From Mycosarcoma maydis (Eukaryota; Basidiomycota; Ustilaginomycetes; Ustilaginales), in assembly GCF_000328475.2 (NCBI RefSeq), contig NC_026480.1:930001-994000 (forward strand): 64,000 bases of DNA. The letters are read 5' to 3'. Each line of letters opens with the position of its first letter. Position 1 is the first letter of the stretch. Of the stretch, positions 55,787-64,000 are shown piece by piece. The notes under the pieces were generated by a model, which worked only from the letters and a program-made list of their open reading frames with translations, was not told the origin of the DNA and did not search any database. Position numbers and translations under genes: made by a program.

Positions 55787-55903
55787 CTCATTTTCAATGG
55801 CAGATCGACTCAACAAAGCTCTCGCACATAAGAACACACATCTGTCAGGAAAACATATGACAAATGAGTCCTAGCTTGATTTACTTTGACTAGCATTATC
55901 CAG

Positions 55904-57292
55904 TCACATTGGCTTGCCATCTTCATCTACGTTTGAAAACGTGTACGTCGACTTCCAGTGATAGGGCCTGTGCGGACCATAGATCTGGTTCCTGCCCCAC
56001 TGCGGGTTGTTTATACCATCGATGTAATCTTCCAACTCCAACACGACGCACTCGTGGTTGTCGTAGATCACTGCACCAATATCATTGCCAACTTTACCGC
56101 CATGGACCTGCTTCCTCGGAATGCTTCCCTTTGCGGGACTATTGATTCCATCACACGTGTACACTTGTACAGAGGCCTGGTTTGTCACCACCGAAAGCCT
56201 GATACCCGATCGCTTGCTGTACATCTCCAACGCCGGTTTGAGCTGATCGTATCCGGGAGGCTTGGACATGACGAAACACGAATCCCAACCCTGACAGCTG
56301 TATCCACATACGCCGTTTGTCTGATTGAAATTCTTCGAGAATGAAGTGGGCGTTTGGAAATCGAACGGTGTGTTCTCGACCGATGGCAAGGGACCAGTTG
56401 GGATCAGAATGGTGTCCGTTTTGACGTACTTATCCGCGTACGGCATGTGCAGGACATAGTCCAATACTGAGGCCGTCTCATTGAACGCGTCCAAATTCCA
56501 GTACACATGAGACGAAAGAAGAATCGGCGTTTCCTGTGTTGCTGTAGCGTTGATCTCGATGTGCCACGTAGCATTCTCGCCTAGCTGGTAGCGCGTTGTC
56601 GTCTTGACTTTACCGGGGAAACCCTGGAAACCAGCAGGATCAGTGTGTTCCATCACCACCTCATTGGCGCTCAGTTTGGCAATGGTATAGTTGCTTCGAT
56701 CGTAACCAATGTCACCACCGTGAAGCGAGTCAAGACCATTCTCGTTCTTCGGAACGTGAAAGGTGTGACCATTGAGTTCAAACGTGCCATTCTTGATTCG
56801 ATTGGCGTAACGACCGACGATTGGGCCAAAATTGGGGTGAATGGGATCCGTGGACCAGTTGGTCGTGTTGTCGTAGCCGAGCACTATATCTCTCCATCCA
56901 CCCCAACGGTCTTTGACCCAGAGCTCGGTGACGGTTGAGCCGTATGGCTGGAAGGTGGCGCGAATCGAATCGTCCGGTGCACGCAGCTCGATGCGGTTGT
57001 GTGGGTATACCGGCGGTAGAGCTTCGGGGCACTGCGAGCCTGGAGCCGTAGACGCTGCCCCGAGAATCAATTGTGAATCCTCCAACTGCGAGGTGTACAG
57101 ACAAGAGTAGCTGCCGATCGTGCCATTGTTGACGAATCCAGGAGTTTCTTTTGAAGCAGCTGTGGCTGCACTACGACTTGCATCGTTGCGTTCGACCCCT
57201 GTAGGCTGGATCATAAACGTTGGGCTCGATAGCGCGGCCGAAGAGGCGAGAAGCTGTAATGCCAGCGGTAAGATAAATGTTTTGCAAGTCAT
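55904..57292 (-). CDS. Secreted aldose 1-epimerase (galactose mutarotase-like)
   Basis: This gene encodes 462 residues from the ATG at 57292. The first 21 residues (MTCKTFILPLALQLLASSAA) are a signal peptide. The mutarotase core starts near residue 100: PYGSTVTELWVKDRWGG, GPIVGRYANRIKNGTFELNG, LDSLHGGDIGYDRSNY, and SSHVYWNLDAFNE with the catalytic His. The Glu base is expected near the C-terminus in LELEDYIDG. Many NxS/T sites fit a secreted glycoprotein. It converts alpha and beta anomers of hexoses, probably outside the cell. A Cys-rich insert (NGVCGYSCQGWDSCFVMSKP) is unusual and may be disulfide-bonded. It converges on the CoA-binding gene with 117 bp between stops. Confidence 0.9.
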   Translation of the reverse strand: MTCKTFILPLALQLLASSAALSSPTFMIQPTGVERNDASRSAATAASKETPGFVNNGTIGSYSCLYTSQLEDSQLILGAASTAPGSQCPEALPPVYPHNRIELRAPDDSIRATFQPYGSTVTELWVKDRWGGWRDIVLGYDNTTNWSTDPIHPNFGPIVGRYANRIKNGTFELNGHTFHVPKNENGLDSLHGGDIGYDRSNYTIAKLSANEVVMEHTDPAGFQGFPGKVKTTTRYQLGENATWHIEINATATQETPILLSSHVYWNLDAFNETASVLDYVLHMPYADKYVKTDTILIPTGPLPSVENTPFDFQTPTSFSKNFNQTNGVCGYSCQGWDSCFVMSKPPGYDQLKPALEMYSKRSGIRLSVVTNQASVQVYTCDGINSPAKGSIPRKQVHGGKVGNDIGAVIYDNHECVVLELEDYIDGINNPQWGRNQIYGPHRPYHWKSTYTFSNVDEDGKPM

Positions 57293-58558
57293 GGTGATGC
57301 ACCTTACTCTCTGTTAGGATGTTGAGACGCAGACCAGGACACGAGGTTGCAAGGAGGAGTGGTGAACACGAAGAAAAGCAGCAATTTGCGGATTGACTCA
57401 GTTGGAGGCAACGAGACGGCTTGCTGCAGGGATCTGTGTGGGGTAGAGCGGAGTTGGGATTGGAAAGGGGATTCACAATCACGAAGTGACCCTCGGCGAT
57501 TTATACGCCGGCTTGAGGGGTAATATCCACCGAAGCCCAAGCTGCAGCATAACAGCTGTCCACGTCGCCGCACAGCTGCTAGGGCAACATTCACGATTTG
57601 CATTTCAGAACAGTCCAAAACAGGAAAGGGGCTACAAGCTTTTCGAGGAGGCTGAGTAAGTAAGCCAGAGATTGCCGGTGTGTCAGCCGTAATACCTGAC
57701 ACTAGCTGCGCACAGCGGGACAAACGAGATGTTGCATACGAGGCAAAACCGTGTTTGACCTCGTGCCCAACTGCCAGGTATTCATGATTGATCACATGGG
57801 AGATCACCGAGAACTCGAGTCAATCGACAATGCCGGCACACTCAACCTTGTCTTGTCTCTTACTCCAGCTCTGGACAGATCTGCAGAGTCAGAGTCAGTA
57901 ACGTGAATATGGATGAGGCGAGTCTCGACAACAGCAACTCTCCTCGACAATAACAGAAATCCGAGACACAGAAACCAGCAAGCAAGCTCCGTCCGAAACC
58001 CTATCGTTAGCCCTCTTCAATCAGGAGAGATACGCTCGTAACTCCTGTTTTTGCAGATGGTTATGATTGCCCAAGTTACGCGATCAACAGAACATTATCA
58101 TGCCAGGTTCCCAAAGTAGGACGTTGAGATGCGCAACCTGCGCATTTTTGGCAAGACCTCGTTGCATCGAGCCATCCTGGGTTGCAGGTCGTTACACCGT
58201 GCACAGACGAGGATAGTGCGCGGGGGAGAGGGGCGGGACACGTTGCATAGCACACCGGCTTCATTCGGTAATCTCGAAACGGTCACAAACTGCATCGCTA
58301 ATCTTCTTATGTACAAGCTGATCATGTGCACAAGACGCATCGAGCAGGTCTCTGCCGCCGGCATCCTTCTCAGCCGCAAGACTGATCTTCTCGTCTTTGA
58401 TCAGGCGCTGACGGAAGTGTGATTTGAAAATACTCTTGCGACATTTATTTGTTCGCAATCGATAATATGCCCAATGAAGCGGAAAGCAATCTATAACTTG
58501 TCTTTGAGCGAGTGCTTCTAGTGAACATACGCTTCATTTCTAACGAGTGCTCCGAGTG
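57293..58558. other. Gene-poor region, 1.27 kb
   Basis: This separates two minus-strand genes. The first 250 bp are the mutarotase promoter and 5' UTR. Several frames of 60-167 codons occur but none has a recognisable domain. Single heptamer units lie near 57478 and 57590. Confidence 0.5.
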
Positions 58559-59566
58559 TCAGGCGTCCAGATCTTCTTCGGCTCCGTCTGGGCTGCTCCA
58601 TGTCGGATCTGAGGACTCTCGTTTGTAGCGCTTCCAATTGGACATGATTCCGCAAGAGAACCACAAGAATCCCAAAAGCAGCTCCATGCCAGACAGCACG
58701 ATCAGAGCGCGTTGCACAGCTTCATGCTTGTTTCGTCTCGAGGCTGCGGTGGCGACTTTGAGGACGGCCTGGGATAACGCTGCTCCACAGAAGAGACCCA
58801 ACATGCTCAGCAGCTTGAAACGATTCGGCTTGCTCAGATGCAGCGTGGCTAAATGGAGATCCGAGGCTACCGAAGTCAATGTTGCGGTGAATACAACTGT
58901 GTTGGCGAAGGGGGTGGAGAGATGGGTCGAGTAGGCCGACTGACTTCCCATACTAGATGCCATGACCAAGATGACCAACCAGCTAAGCGAACCACTTAGT
59001 CGAAATGCCGGATAAGCGATGCCGAAAAGTATGACGAGCAGAGTGACGATCGACCTATAAACGGAGATCATCACCAGTGTGATGCGTTTTGTGCGCTCGG
59101 ATGCTAGGCGTTGCACCAGAATGGCAGTCATCTGACAGCCGATAGCAAAACCCAAAAGACTACTGATGTTGGAATAGAGTTTGCCACGCGCCTCGTCGAC
59201 GCTGTCATCCGCATTCGAGTCGGATGGTATCAAGACATCGAATGCATTGATGATCATCTGCACCATGTTGCCAGTCATGAAGCCGACCCACGCTTTAGTC
59301 AGAGTGAACGTGCTTGCATCCGCAAGGCCGGTGATGAGGCATTGAAGAAGCAATGGCGGCAGATATGCGGACGGCAGCGACTCACCATCGCCTTCAATCT
59401 GAGGCAGGGGTGAAAGAGCATGAGAGCATAGAAAGCCCAGAAATCCTGAGTGTGCTACCCGAATTGAAGCTTTCCGACCTCCATGACGAGGCAGAAGCGG
59501 TGACCGTTCGTCTTGGCATGTGTTAGTTGGCACGCCTTCCATGCCGGTTCCCGAGAAGTTGATCAT
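58559..59566 (-). CDS. DUF1275 (YoaK-like) membrane protein
   Basis: The ATG at 59566 gives 335 residues; the nine codons upstream lead only to a GTG. Six to seven hydrophobic helices cover residues 60-310. The family signature is the first helix pair: PPLLLQCLITGLADASTFTL with WVGFMTGNMVQM. The last part (AALSQAVLKVA...LIVLSGMELLLGFLWFSCGI) is also typical. DUF1275 proteins are widespread in bacteria and fungi and are of unknown function, thought to be transporters. The first 55 residues and the last 20 are cytosolic and charged. The GH92 gene diverges from it across 337 bp. Confidence 0.9.
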   Translation of the reverse strand: MINFSGTGMEGVPTNTCQDERSPLLPRHGGRKASIRVAHSGFLGFLCSHALSPLPQIEGDGESLPSAYLPPLLLQCLITGLADASTFTLTKAWVGFMTGNMVQMIINAFDVLIPSDSNADDSVDEARGKLYSNISSLLGFAIGCQMTAILVQRLASERTKRITLVMISVYRSIVTLLVILFGIAYPAFRLSGSLSWLVILVMASSMGSQSAYSTHLSTPFANTVVFTATLTSVASDLHLATLHLSKPNRFKLLSMLGLFCGAALSQAVLKVATAASRRNKHEAVQRALIVLSGMELLLGFLWFSCGIMSNWKRYKRESSDPTWSSPDGAEEDLDA

Positions 59567-59903
59567 GGTGGAAAAGCCGTGAAGAGGCAACACGTGCCCT
59601 TTTGTTCTGTACTGAGTAGTTTGGCAATCGTCTTACACATTGTACATGATTAGATGAGAAACGTTGGCATGTTTGTTATATGGTGCTATGACTTTGACAA
59701 AGAGAGGCTGCATCTGCGCCCGCGGGATAAAAAATGCCGAGAAAAATGCCGCTCCGTCCGCCTGAGCCGCGAATGTGGAGCTTTGCACCTTCCAAACTTA
59801 ATACGAATCACTCACGACTGTCGACGCAACGTGCAACACAGACCCGAACCGATCAACGTTTATTAGGATTGTCACCTCGAACACTCGACCCACATGCACC
59901 AAG
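59567..59903. other. Divergent promoter region, 337 bp
   Basis: This lies between the DUF1275 gene (minus) and the GH92 gene (plus). It contains a heptamer-like unit near 59810 (CACTCACGACTG) and the start of an overlapping upstream frame listed separately. Confidence 0.5.
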
Positions 59904-59980
59904 ATGAAATGGCACTTGGAACGCAGCATGTGGCCCTTGTTAGGGAGTTTTGGGCTTCTTCTCATCAGCGACAGAACTGA
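59894..59980 (+). promoter_or_regulatory. Short uORF overlapping the GH92 start
   Basis: An ATG at 59894, 10 bp before the GH92 ATG and in another frame, opens a 28-codon frame that ends with TGA at 59978-59980, inside the GH92 coding region. If the mRNA starts upstream of it, scanning ribosomes would meet it first. Confidence 0.45.
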
Positions 59981-62570
59981 GGCCAGGCAAACCACTTTCT
60001 CCGCCAAGACAAACCCGACTAGCGCCGATACAAAGGCTTATTCACCCCCACCATGCTACCCGTTCTGCTCTACCCCCGATGGCATCGACACAGATTCGGT
60101 ATCAGCACTCGAATCAGCCCGCTATTCAGACCGCGCAGGGACGCTCAAATGGGTCGACCCACGCATCGGCTCCAATGGTCCGGACCCATCCGAGTACGGA
60201 GGCATGGTTCCTTCGGTAGCACTCCCTTTTGCCGGTGTCCGCACCGTGCCCATGACACGCGAGAACCTCGTATCCGGCTGTGCATACCATGACAATGACA
60301 CGGTCAATATCGGCTTCCTTGCAAGTCGGCAGCCGGCTATTTGGATGGGCGATTATGGTTTTGCAACCATCTTTGTTGGACGCGGACAAGTCAAGCTTGA
60401 TAAGCATGAGCGGGGTCACCAGTACAGTCGATCCAATGAGTATGTCTCTCCCTTCAAGTATGCGGTAAAGATGGGAAACTCGTCTCGAGAAAGTGTGTTT
60501 GCCGAGATGGCGGGGAAGAGCCGCGCAGCTTTGATGCAGTATACCTTTGCGCTCCAGAGAAATGACAGCTCACATGACTCCCAGACATGGTCGAAGTCGA
60601 CTCACCAGCTTGGTCAATCTACTATGAACAGCAACAGCTCTGATTGGGGCCCATACATTGCTGTACAAGCCTCAAGAGGGCAGTGGCGAGGTGCTGTACG
60701 CACCGATGTCGAGAAGGGCGAGGTCTCGGGTTACAACACTGAACGCATGGACTACCGTCTTGGCCCACACCAGGCACCAGGATTCCGCGGCTACTTTGTG
60801 TCTCGCTTCGAATACCAGCGCCAAAGCTCGTCTGAGAACGATTGGATTCCTGGCTTCCCAGCTGAAGGGGTAGGGACAGCGCACACCAACGCTACTGGCA
60901 TTTCAATGCATCCCGGTGAGCGTGCAAGGTGGAACGAGCTTGGAGTGTACGCTTTTGTTCGTTTCCCTCTCGACACGACCCGTGTTCGGGTAAGGCTGGG
61001 ACTCAGCCTCATCTCCGAAGAGCAGGCTCGCTACAACCTCGATGTCGAGTTGCCTGATGGCACCACTGTCGAGAAGGTCGTCACCGAGCTGATAGATGCA
61101 TGGAAGAGCAAGACCGACCGAATCAAGGTGCAAGGAGGTACCGAAGAGCAAAAACGCATCCTGTACACCGGCATCTTTCACGCATCTCAGTATCCAGCAG
61201 AGCATGCAGAGCCAATCCCTCACAGTGATGGCAGCATTAAGGGACAAACCCCTCCAAGCCTCCTTCGATACGACCAGGAGGACAGGCATAAGTACCACTA
61301 CTACTCTGGCTACACTGACAGTGTTCACAAGGTCAAGCAAGGGCTGCAGCGGTATCAGTCGTGGTCCATTTGGGATATATACCGAGCACAATGGAATCTA
61401 CTGATCCTGTTTGAGCCGCAACGAGTTGTAGACATGGTCCGCTCGCTTCTTGACATCTATGACGAGTCTGGCTTCTTGCCCATGTGGTCGACGCTCGCAG
61501 AGACCAATATCATGATCTCGACGCACGCCGACTCCCTCATAGCTGAAGCTGCCATCAAAGATGTTCGCGGCTTTGACATGCAAAAAGCGTGGGAAGCCGT
61601 TCGCAAAGATGGAACAGTGCCGCCGGAGCGGGAGGGGGAGCTCCGCTACGAGGACCGCGAAGAGTACACTCCGCTTGAGGTGCGTGCTGGATTGACGTTC
61701 TACAATCAATCAGGCTACGTTCCGCTGGATGGCTGGTCAGAGTCCACAAGCCGCACGCTCGACTATGCCTATGATGATCACGCAGCTGCAGTGCTGGCAC
61801 GCATACTGGGCAAGGAGACAGATGCCGACTTTTTCCAACGACGCAGCAAATACTATCGCAATGTATTTGATCACGATCAAGGCCTCATGGCAGCTCGGCT
61901 CAAGAACGGCTCTTTTCTCGTGCAGCCTCTTCTCAACCCACGCGGACGTCAAGAAGGATTTACGGAAGGCAACAGCTTTGACTACTCGTTTGATGTTGTC
62001 CAGGACGTTCCTGGCCTTGCTGAGCTGGTGGGAGGCAGGACAAAGCTGGCTCAGTTGCTGGATCGACATTTCCAAGAAGGACACAATGATCAGTCCAATG
62101 AGCCGTCTCACCACATTCCGTACCTTTATTCCCTGATCGGCGAGGCAGCCAAGACCCAGCGCTTGGTGAGAGACATCTCACACCGGGCTTACAGCGATCA
62201 GCCGGATGGATACGCTGGCAACGAGGACTGCGGACAGCAGAGCGCGTGGTATATCTTCAGCGCAATGGGCATCTATCCTGTCAACCCGGTATCTGGCGAG
62301 TATGTTGTCTCATCGCCTTTCTTTGAGCGCATGGATGTCATGATACCTGCACGCGTGGGGAAGCGTGAAGACGTTCAGCTGCGAATCGAGGCGCCAGGCT
62401 CGAACGACAAGCATGTTTATGTTGGCAGTCTGACTGTCAACGGAAGAATGATCAGTCAGCCAAAGCTCAAATGGTCAGACGTCTTGGCTGGCGGGACGTG
62501 GAAGTTTGACCTTGTTGACCTTCCACAACAATGGGGTAACGACCGATCACAACCGCCGTTGCACGCCTGA
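59904..62570 (+). CDS. Secreted GH92 alpha-1,2-mannosidase
   Basis: This gene encodes 888 residues from the ATG at 59904, in one exon. The first 27 residues (MKWHLERSMWPLLGSFGLLL and onward) are a signal peptide or anchor. The GH92 beta-sandwich begins with VDPRIGSNGPDPSEYGGMVP and ALPFAGVRTVPMTRENLV. The alpha-barrel includes RYQSWSIWDIYRAQWNLL, SGFLPMWSTLAETNIMISTH and SGYVPLDGW. The signature GNEDCGQQSAWYIFSAMGIY starts at G772, followed by GEYVVSSPFF. GH92 enzymes are calcium-dependent exo-mannosidases acting on N-glycans or fungal mannan. Several N-glycosylation sites support secretion. The length is close to fungal members. Confidence 0.93.
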   Translation: MKWHLERSMWPLLGSFGLLLISDRTEARQTTFSAKTNPTSADTKAYSPPPCYPFCSTPDGIDTDSVSALESARYSDRAGTLKWVDPRIGSNGPDPSEYGGMVPSVALPFAGVRTVPMTRENLVSGCAYHDNDTVNIGFLASRQPAIWMGDYGFATIFVGRGQVKLDKHERGHQYSRSNEYVSPFKYAVKMGNSSRESVFAEMAGKSRAALMQYTFALQRNDSSHDSQTWSKSTHQLGQSTMNSNSSDWGPYIAVQASRGQWRGAVRTDVEKGEVSGYNTERMDYRLGPHQAPGFRGYFVSRFEYQRQSSSENDWIPGFPAEGVGTAHTNATGISMHPGERARWNELGVYAFVRFPLDTTRVRVRLGLSLISEEQARYNLDVELPDGTTVEKVVTELIDAWKSKTDRIKVQGGTEEQKRILYTGIFHASQYPAEHAEPIPHSDGSIKGQTPPSLLRYDQEDRHKYHYYSGYTDSVHKVKQGLQRYQSWSIWDIYRAQWNLLILFEPQRVVDMVRSLLDIYDESGFLPMWSTLAETNIMISTHADSLIAEAAIKDVRGFDMQKAWEAVRKDGTVPPEREGELRYEDREEYTPLEVRAGLTFYNQSGYVPLDGWSESTSRTLDYAYDDHAAAVLARILGKETDADFFQRRSKYYRNVFDHDQGLMAARLKNGSFLVQPLLNPRGRQEGFTEGNSFDYSFDVVQDVPGLAELVGGRTKLAQLLDRHFQEGHNDQSNEPSHHIPYLYSLIGEAAKTQRLVRDISHRAYSDQPDGYAGNEDCGQQSAWYIFSAMGIYPVNPVSGEYVVSSPFFERMDVMIPARVGKREDVQLRIEAPGSNDKHVYVGSLTVNGRMISQPKLKWSDVLAGGTWKFDLVDLPQQWGNDRSQPPLHA

Positions 62571-62988
62571 TTTCACCTTGATGGAATCATGAATCACGAT
62601 CGTCAACCAATCACTGCTTAAGATCTGCGGCCCAAGAACTGTATCCCGTCCGATCGGCTCCGAGACACCTCGTATCGCCTATTCGAGCGTGAAGGTAAGC
62701 CTGGACGTAGACATCTTTCGCGTTCTCAAGCTCTGGTCTCTCTGCCACACTCGGTCATGATCTAGGAATATGTCACTGGGTAGGCCCGCAGATGAGAACA
62801 TAATATTGAGCGAATGCCGACAACCCACGAGGAACCAATCAGGAGATGTTTGAAACGCACGGCGGTCTTTGTCGGCGTGTTGAGTCTTCGAGTTTCCAAC
62901 AAGTTAACCTAAAAGTTGATCCGATTTTTATTGAGGGCGTTCAACAAGTCACGAGTGATGAGTTGCTTGCTTTTAAGACACCGATCCA

Positions 62989-63010
62989 ATCGCGAATCGT
63001 GAATCGTGAA
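62989..63010. repeat. GANTC heptamer array
   Basis: Three units occur in register (AATCGCG, AATCGTG, AATCGTG), about 210 bp before the next ATG. Confidence 0.8.
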
Positions 63011-63142
63011 ACATATATCAGAGTGGGGAACGCACCGCGCTGAAATCAGTGGATGGTCGGTGCGTCTCAAAGATCGAACTGAGCTTTTCGCTTTCTGACT
63101 CGTTCTACTTTCAACGACAACCATCCCGAGCGAAGAGCTCCG

Positions 63143-63148
63143 TATATA
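63143..63148 (+). promoter_or_regulatory. TATA box of the oxidoreductase gene
   Basis: TATATA within CGTATATAGC lies 75 bp before the ATG at 63218, a good distance for a fungal core promoter. Confidence 0.45.
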
Positions 63149-63217
63149 GCTTCTCCCAGATCACATCTTTCTGGTCCCTACTAGCTGTCACACCTCCTCA
63201 AGTCAGAATCCTAAGCC

Positions 63218-64000
63218 ATGTCCGCGACAATCGTAGACTCACCCATCCCAGTCTGCGTCGTCGGATTTGGCAATTCGGCGCGCACATTTCACCTCCCCTT
63301 CGTCCTTGCCCTACCCCAGCTCTTCACCCTTCACTCGATTCAACAGCGACCTCGCAATGCCTCTAACTCTTCTTCACCCGACGCATCCAAACTTTTTCCT
63401 GACGTCGCCATTCTTCCGGATTTCGACTCGGTCCTCACCAACCTCCCCAAGAACGGTCTCATCATCGTCACCACTACCAACGATACTCACTTCCCTTTCG
63501 CCAAACGCGCTCTAGAGTCCGGCTTCAACGTTCTTGTCGAAAAGCCCGTCGCCACCAACGAGACTGATGTCCAAACGCTCGTCGACTTGCAGCGCAAGAC
63601 AGGCAAGCTTTGTGCTGTTTACCAGAACCGACGATTTGATGGTGACTTTTTGACCATTCAAAGCCTCCTCACCGATAAGGGCGCCGAGCCATCCGCTTTG
63701 GGAGTACCTACGTTCTTCGAATCACGTTTCGACCGCTTCCGCCCTTACGCAAAGGGTGGGTGGAGAGAGCAAGTGGATCCAGATTCGCAGGGCGGTGGAA
63801 TGCTGTGGGACTTGGGATCGCATCTCATCGATCAAGCTTTGTTTCTCTTTGGTCCGCCGGAGAGCGTTACCGGATTTGTGCGCAACCAACGCAACCAGGG
63901 ACCGACCGCGGTGGACGATGATTGGTTGGCTATTCTCAATTATCCCGAGGCTGCACCGCTCCCCCCGTCTTCGCCTGCATCAGGATCGAAAATCGGTGGG
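63218..64000 (+). CDS. Gfo/Idh/MocA-family oxidoreductase (3' partial)
   Basis: The frame is open from the ATG at 63218 to the end of the window (261 codons), so the gene is cut. The N-terminus starts VCVVGFGNSARTFHLPFVLA, the NAD(P)-binding Rossmann motif and following His region of this family. The middle has the diagnostic VLVEKPVA with the catalytic Lys, then LCAVYQNRRFDGDFL and the substrate-side stretch GGGMLWDLGSHLIDQALFLF. These proteins oxidise or reduce sugars or related alcohols; this resembles the fungal YdgJ/Gal80-like branch. The exact substrate is not evident. The upstream TATA box and a pyrimidine-rich leader support the start. Confidence 0.92.
   Translation, partial: MSATIVDSPIPVCVVGFGNSARTFHLPFVLALPQLFTLHSIQQRPRNASNSSSPDASKLFPDVAILPDFDSVLTNLPKNGLIIVTTTNDTHFPFAKRALESGFNVLVEKPVATNETDVQTLVDLQRKTGKLCAVYQNRRFDGDFLTIQSLLTDKGAEPSALGVPTFFESRFDRFRPYAKGGWREQVDPDSQGGGMLWDLGSHLIDQALFLFGPPESVTGFVRNQRNQGPTAVDDDWLAILNYPEAAPLPPSSPASGSKIGG

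Larger units (their letters stand above)
62571..63217. other. Intergenic region, 647 bp
   Basis: This lies between two plus-strand genes. Heptamer units lie near 62590, 62950 and at 62989-63010. I see no gene. Confidence 0.55.

Noticed and set aside
57304..57807. 167-codon minus-strand frame upstream of the secreted mutarotase
   Set aside because: It starts in the gap and runs through the likely promoter and 5' UTR of that gene; no domain or splice continuation was found.
9544..62570. A secondary-metabolite or carbohydrate-use gene cluster
   Set aside because: Sugar-active genes (GH43, GH85, GH92, two epimerases) are scattered among unrelated housekeeping genes, and no shared regulator or core biosynthetic enzyme is present.

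Overview
The window is nuclear DNA of a basidiomycete fungus, most likely a smut (Ustilaginales; Ustilago or a close relative). It has dense, mostly intron-poor genes on both strands, short spliceosomal introns (77-129 nt) with GT...AG ends, an intron-containing nuclear tRNA-Leu, a peroxisomal AKL tail, a CaaX tail and fungal protein families throughout. I count 32 supported protein genes (one cut at each window edge), one doubtful small frame and one tRNA. Several genes are split and were assembled from exons here. Product names rest on motif recognition by eye; no database search was possible.

Layout. 1-8.6 kb: K/E/R-rich protein with an F-box-like segment (5' cut), MaoC-type enoyl-CoA hydratase with possible mitochondrial and peroxisomal signals, Rvs167-type BAR-SH3 protein, low-complexity hypothetical. 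9.5-13.7 kb: secreted GH43-like protein, DUF1295 membrane reductase-like protein, EFM7-like methyltransferase. 13.75-15.45 kb: gene-poor DNA. 15.4-19.3 kb: DUF2256-DUF3253 protein, aldo-keto reductase, a decayed Copia-type RNase H fragment, hexose-6-phosphate epimerase. 20.4-34.1 kb: Ser-rich hypothetical, AzgA-type purine permease, a 2.4-kb gene-poor gap, full-length ABCC transporter, four-span membrane protein. 34.8-37 kb: CMC2 with micro-exons, DUF2237 protein, tRNA-Leu(CAG). 37-49.7 kb: LRR protein, amino-acid permease, an Edc3-like LSm/FDF protein with an unusual HExxH-bearing C-terminus, Nudix hydrolase, Ydj1-type DnaJ, scavenger decapping enzyme DcpS, NDUFAF4-like protein. 49.8-64 kb: GH85 endoglycosidase, DUF2470 membrane protein, FAHD1-like hydrolase, CoA-binding protein, secreted aldose 1-epimerase, DUF1275 protein, secreted GH92 alpha-mannosidase, and a Gfo/Idh/MocA oxidoreductase cut by the window end.

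The genes do not form an obvious pathway cluster. Loose themes are mitochondrial assembly and import (CMC2, NDUFAF4-like, DUF2237, and possibly DUF2256-DUF3253, MaoC and Nudix forms with presequence-like N-termini), mRNA decapping (Edc3-like and DcpS about 3 kb apart) and glycan processing (GH43, GH85, GH92, two mutarotases). The strongest non-genic pattern is a dispersed, degenerate heptamer array built from the palindromic core GANTC joined by GT or AC. It recurs at more than twenty intergenic places and in none of the coding regions I examined.
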